Source of the DNA: Nocardioides anomalus
GTDB taxonomy: Bacteria; Actinomycetota; Actinomycetes; Propionibacteriales; Nocardioidaceae
NCBI RefSeq assembly: GCF_011046535.1
Contig: NZ_CP049257.1
Span: 4,216,001-4,280,000 of the forward strand
DNA length: 64,000 bases
Direction: 5' to 3'
In this document: positions 62,068-64,000 of the stretch, piece by piece
Layout of the letters: every line of letters begins with the position of its first letter
How positions within the stretch are numbered: the first letter of the stretch is position 1
The notes under the pieces: model-generated
Seen by the model: the letters and a program-made list of their open reading frames with translations, nothing else
Databases searched by the model: none
What the model was told of the DNA's origin: nothing
Made by a program: the position numbers and the translations under genes

Positions 62068-62596
62068 CCGCGTCCGCGCTCGGGCCGGTGCTCGGCGGAC
62101 TGATCGTCGCCGCGGCCGGGGCGGAGGACGAGTGGCGCTGGCTCTTCCTCCTCAACCTGCCGATCGGGGTCGTCGCCTTCGCCGGGTCTGGCGGGTGGTC
62201 CCGCGACGGGCGATCGAGAACCGCGAAACCGACGCCCGCATCGACGTCGTCGGTGCCCTGCTGCTGGGCCTCGCGGTGCTGTGCCTGCTCTATCCCGTCG
62301 TGCGGGTCGAGAGCGGCGCCAGGCTGCCGCTCGTGCTGCTCGTCGGCGTGCCTCTCTTCGCGCTCGCCTTCGTCCGGTGGGAGCACCGGCTCGTACGCCG
62401 CGAGCACCCGCCACTGCTCGACCTCACCCTCCTGCGCGGGCTGCCCGGCTACGTCAACGGGCTGCTGGTCAGCACGCTCTACTTCACCGGCTACACCGGG
62501 CTGGTGCACGTGGTCTACCTCCAGGAGGGGCTCGGCTACTCCGCACTCCGCACCGGCCTCCTGCTGATGCCCTTCGCGGTCCGCTCCGCCCGCTGA
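62068..62596 (+). pseudogene. Decayed MFS (DHA2-type) transporter fragment
   Basis: A remnant of a drug/proton antiporter. It begins in mid-protein at ASALGPVLGGLIVAAAGAEDEWRWLFLLNLPIGVVAF, the motif-C region normally near residue 140, then shifts frame at about 62190 and continues as RRAIENRETDARIDVVGALLLGLAVLCLLYPVV ... PLLDLTLLRGLPGYVNGLLVSTLYFTGYTGLVHVVYLQEGLGYSALRTGLLLMPFA, and stops at 62596, far short of the 12-14 membrane segments of the family. The first ~140 and last ~200 residues are missing. No insertion sequence borders it. Confidence 0.8.
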
Positions 62597-62600
62597 CCGG

Positions 62601-62647
62601 TACGCCGACCCGTCGCTACTGCTCATCGGTAACGACGGGTCGGCGTA
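62601..62647. terminator. Hairpin terminator
   Basis: A perfect 15-bp stem: TACGCCGACCCGTCG (62601-62615) and its complement (62633-62647), loop 17 bases, immediately after the transporter remnant. Confidence 0.75.
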
Positions 62648-62743
62648 GTCATCCCTGGCCCGGACGGCTCATTGGCACGCGTGGACCCGTGTGGGACGTT
62701 CCTGTCCTCCGACCCGCGTCCACCTTCCCGAACGGATCCCGCC

Positions 62744-63760
62744 ATGCCTCTCGTCCGCCGCAGCCTCGCCCGCCGCAGCCTCGCCACCGTCGCCACCCGG
62801 CTGACGTACGCCAACGTCGTCGCCACCCTCGTGCTCGTGCTCGTGCTCGGTGGCGCGACGGCGTACGCCACGACCGGTCGGGACAGGGGCGCCGGCTCCG
62901 ACCAGGTCTCGATGTGCGCCGCCAAGCGGACCGGCGAGCTCCGGCTGCTCACCAAGGGGTCCTGCGCCAAGGGCGAGCGGCTCGTGAACGTCGCGGCGCA
63001 GGGTGCGCCCGGTCCGAAGGGCGACCCCGGGCCTGAGGGTGACCCCGGGCCGAAGGGCGACCCCGGCGCGTCCGGGATCGTCACCAGCCCCGACGGGAAG
63101 TTCACGGTCACGGCGACCAACGCGGGCATCGTCATGACCGGCCCCAGCGGCCAGCTCACGTTCGACGGCACCCACCTGACCGCGGACCAGGGCCTGGCCA
63201 TCTCGGCCGACGCGGGGATGACGGTCCACAGCGGTGGCAACCTGACGGTCACCACCGACGCCTCGTTCGCGCAGACCACTGGCCTCAACAGCACCGTGAC
63301 GACCGGAGTCAACTCCACCGAGTCCGTGGGCGCCGCGCTGGAGCAGAACGTCGGAGCCGCCATGACCCAGACCGTCGGCGCGACGATGAACCAGACCGTC
63401 GGCGCGGCGATGAGCCAGACCGTCGGTGCCGGTCTCACCGAGTCGATCGGTACCAACTACACCCAGACGGTCGGCAACAACGCCAGCGTGTCGATCGGCA
63501 AGGACTACAGCCAGTCCATCGGCGGCGGCCTCGTCCAGGACATCACCAAGTCGTTCGCCCTGACGGTCCAGGCCGCGCTCACCGCCCAGATCGGCGGCAA
63601 CCTCTCGATGGAGTCCAGCGCCGCCACGATCCTCAACGGAGCCACGGTGCGGCTCGGCGGTCCCAACGGATGCACGCCGGCCCCGAAGACCGGCAGCGTC
63701 GTCGACGGCACACTGCACGTCACGTCGGCCGGCGGCTCGAGCAAGGTGTCGGTCTGCTGA
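62744..63760 (+). CDS. Surface protein with collagen-like and VgrG-like beta-helical repeats
   Basis: A 338-aa protein. A membrane/signal segment (about 22-40: VVATLVLVLVLGGATAYA) is followed by a two-cysteine region, collagen-like GPKGDPGPEGDPGPKGDPG (about 88-108), and a long Gly/Thr/Val-rich zone (about 110-310). There an eight-residue pattern QTVGAxMx/QTVGAGLx repeats (about 205-235), as in the triple beta helix of VgrG/gp5 spikes. The C terminus has two further cysteines (NGCTPAP ... VSVC). It is likely exported and trimeric, by analogy with both repeats. No partners of a contractile system are seen. ATG at 62744. Confidence 0.75.
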   Translation: MPLVRRSLARRSLATVATRLTYANVVATLVLVLVLGGATAYATTGRDRGAGSDQVSMCAAKRTGELRLLTKGSCAKGERLVNVAAQGAPGPKGDPGPEGDPGPKGDPGASGIVTSPDGKFTVTATNAGIVMTGPSGQLTFDGTHLTADQGLAISADAGMTVHSGGNLTVTTDASFAQTTGLNSTVTTGVNSTESVGAALEQNVGAAMTQTVGATMNQTVGAAMSQTVGAGLTESIGTNYTQTVGNNASVSIGKDYSQSIGGGLVQDITKSFALTVQAALTAQIGGNLSMESSAATILNGATVRLGGPNGCTPAPKTGSVVDGTLHVTSAGGSSKVSVC

Positions 63761-63784
63761 GCGCCGGCCGGTGACAGGGCCTGG

Positions 63785-63994
63785 CTAGCAGCCCAGACCC
63801 TCGCGGTAGCCCGTCGGCAGCTGCCCCTTCGCCATGGCGTCGGCGTAGTCCCACACGACCTCGGAGAAGTCGCCGTCGGCGTCCATCTCCTTCAGGATCG
63901 GCCAGTCACGCGACGACGACCTCCGCAGCGCGGAGCTAGCCAACAGCGAGCGCGCACTCGACCCAGGTGCGGCACGGTCCAAGACGGCCTCCAC
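63785..63994 (-). CDS. Unknown protein, C-terminal part near window edge
   Basis: A frame read on the minus strand ends at 63785 with GQLPTGYREGLGC. A GTG at 63994 could open it (69 aa), but the frame stays open to the window edge, so it may be the end of a longer protein. The acidic stretch DADGDFSEVVWDYADAMAKGQL gives no family match. Confidence 0.35.
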   Translation of the reverse strand: MEAVLDRAAPGSSARSLLASSALRRSSSRDWPILKEMDADGDFSEVVWDYADAMAKGQLPTGYREGLGC

Positions 63995-64000
63995 GGCTTG

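Overview
The window is very G+C-rich actinobacterial DNA from one chromosome. Many genes use GTG starts and 4-bp GTGA/ATGA overlaps. A WhiB protein, an ESX-type (type VII) secretion locus, a KstR-like operator, a MycP protease and a small-type SRP RNA beside dnaX all point to a high-GC actinomycete. Nocardioides or a relative (Nocardioidaceae) is my best guess, from gene style only. I see no rRNA, CRISPR array, phage or intact insertion sequence.

Layout. 0-2.3 kb: 3' part of the view on a VOC gene, a two-subunit CoA transferase and a divergent IclR regulator. 2.3-9 kb: secreted protein, two ArsA/Get3-like ATPases, WhiB4-like iron-sulfur protein and bifunctional penicillin-binding protein; this order matches mycobacterial Rv3679-Rv3680-whiB4-ponA2. 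Between whiB and the PBP gene lie two copies of a large palindromic repeat. 9-19 kb: YqeY, metallophosphoesterase, tRNA-Pro, zinc-finger HTH protein, Pro-rich membrane protein, then the housekeeping minus-strand block asd-lysC, DUF5063-recR-ebfC-dnaX, a small zincin, SRP RNA and, on the plus strand, tRNA-Ser. 19-21.6 kb: membrane LuxR-type regulator, a membrane protein and RNase H.

21.6-32.3 kb is a type VII secretion locus: mycP, eccB, eccD, two WXG100 genes and a second EccD-like gene on the minus strand, with a fused three-ATPase eccC divergent on the plus strand. No eccE is visible. A third copy of the palindromic repeat ends the locus. 32.4-43 kb: SnoaL-like protein, small coiled-coil protein, a 1392-aa subtilase with P and Calx-beta domains, HerA-like ATPase, VapB-labelled small protein, LytR_C protein, CPA1 antiporter and a thioredoxin-like protein. 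A perfect 18-bp KstR-type palindrome separates the last from a divergent FAD oxidoreductase of the ketosteroid-dehydrogenase superfamily.

44.8-54 kb holds the most unusual part: two paralogous cassettes flanking an aldo/keto reductase. Cassette A is a WXG100-like protein plus an alpha/beta hydrolase with a complete Ser-Asp-His set. Cassette B is a WXG100-like protein, an EspG-like protein and a hydrolase paralog that has lost the nucleophile and the histidine. A CoxE-like VWA protein and a MoxR ATPase follow. 54-64 kb: enoyl-CoA hydratase, a 1245-aa fusion of hybrid histidine kinase, SpoIIE phosphatase and RsbW-like kinase, a QxxHH fatty acid desaturase, a small membrane operon with GlsB/YeaQ protein, a decayed MFS transporter, and a surface protein with collagen-like and VgrG-like repeats. 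The right edge cuts close to a further unknown gene.
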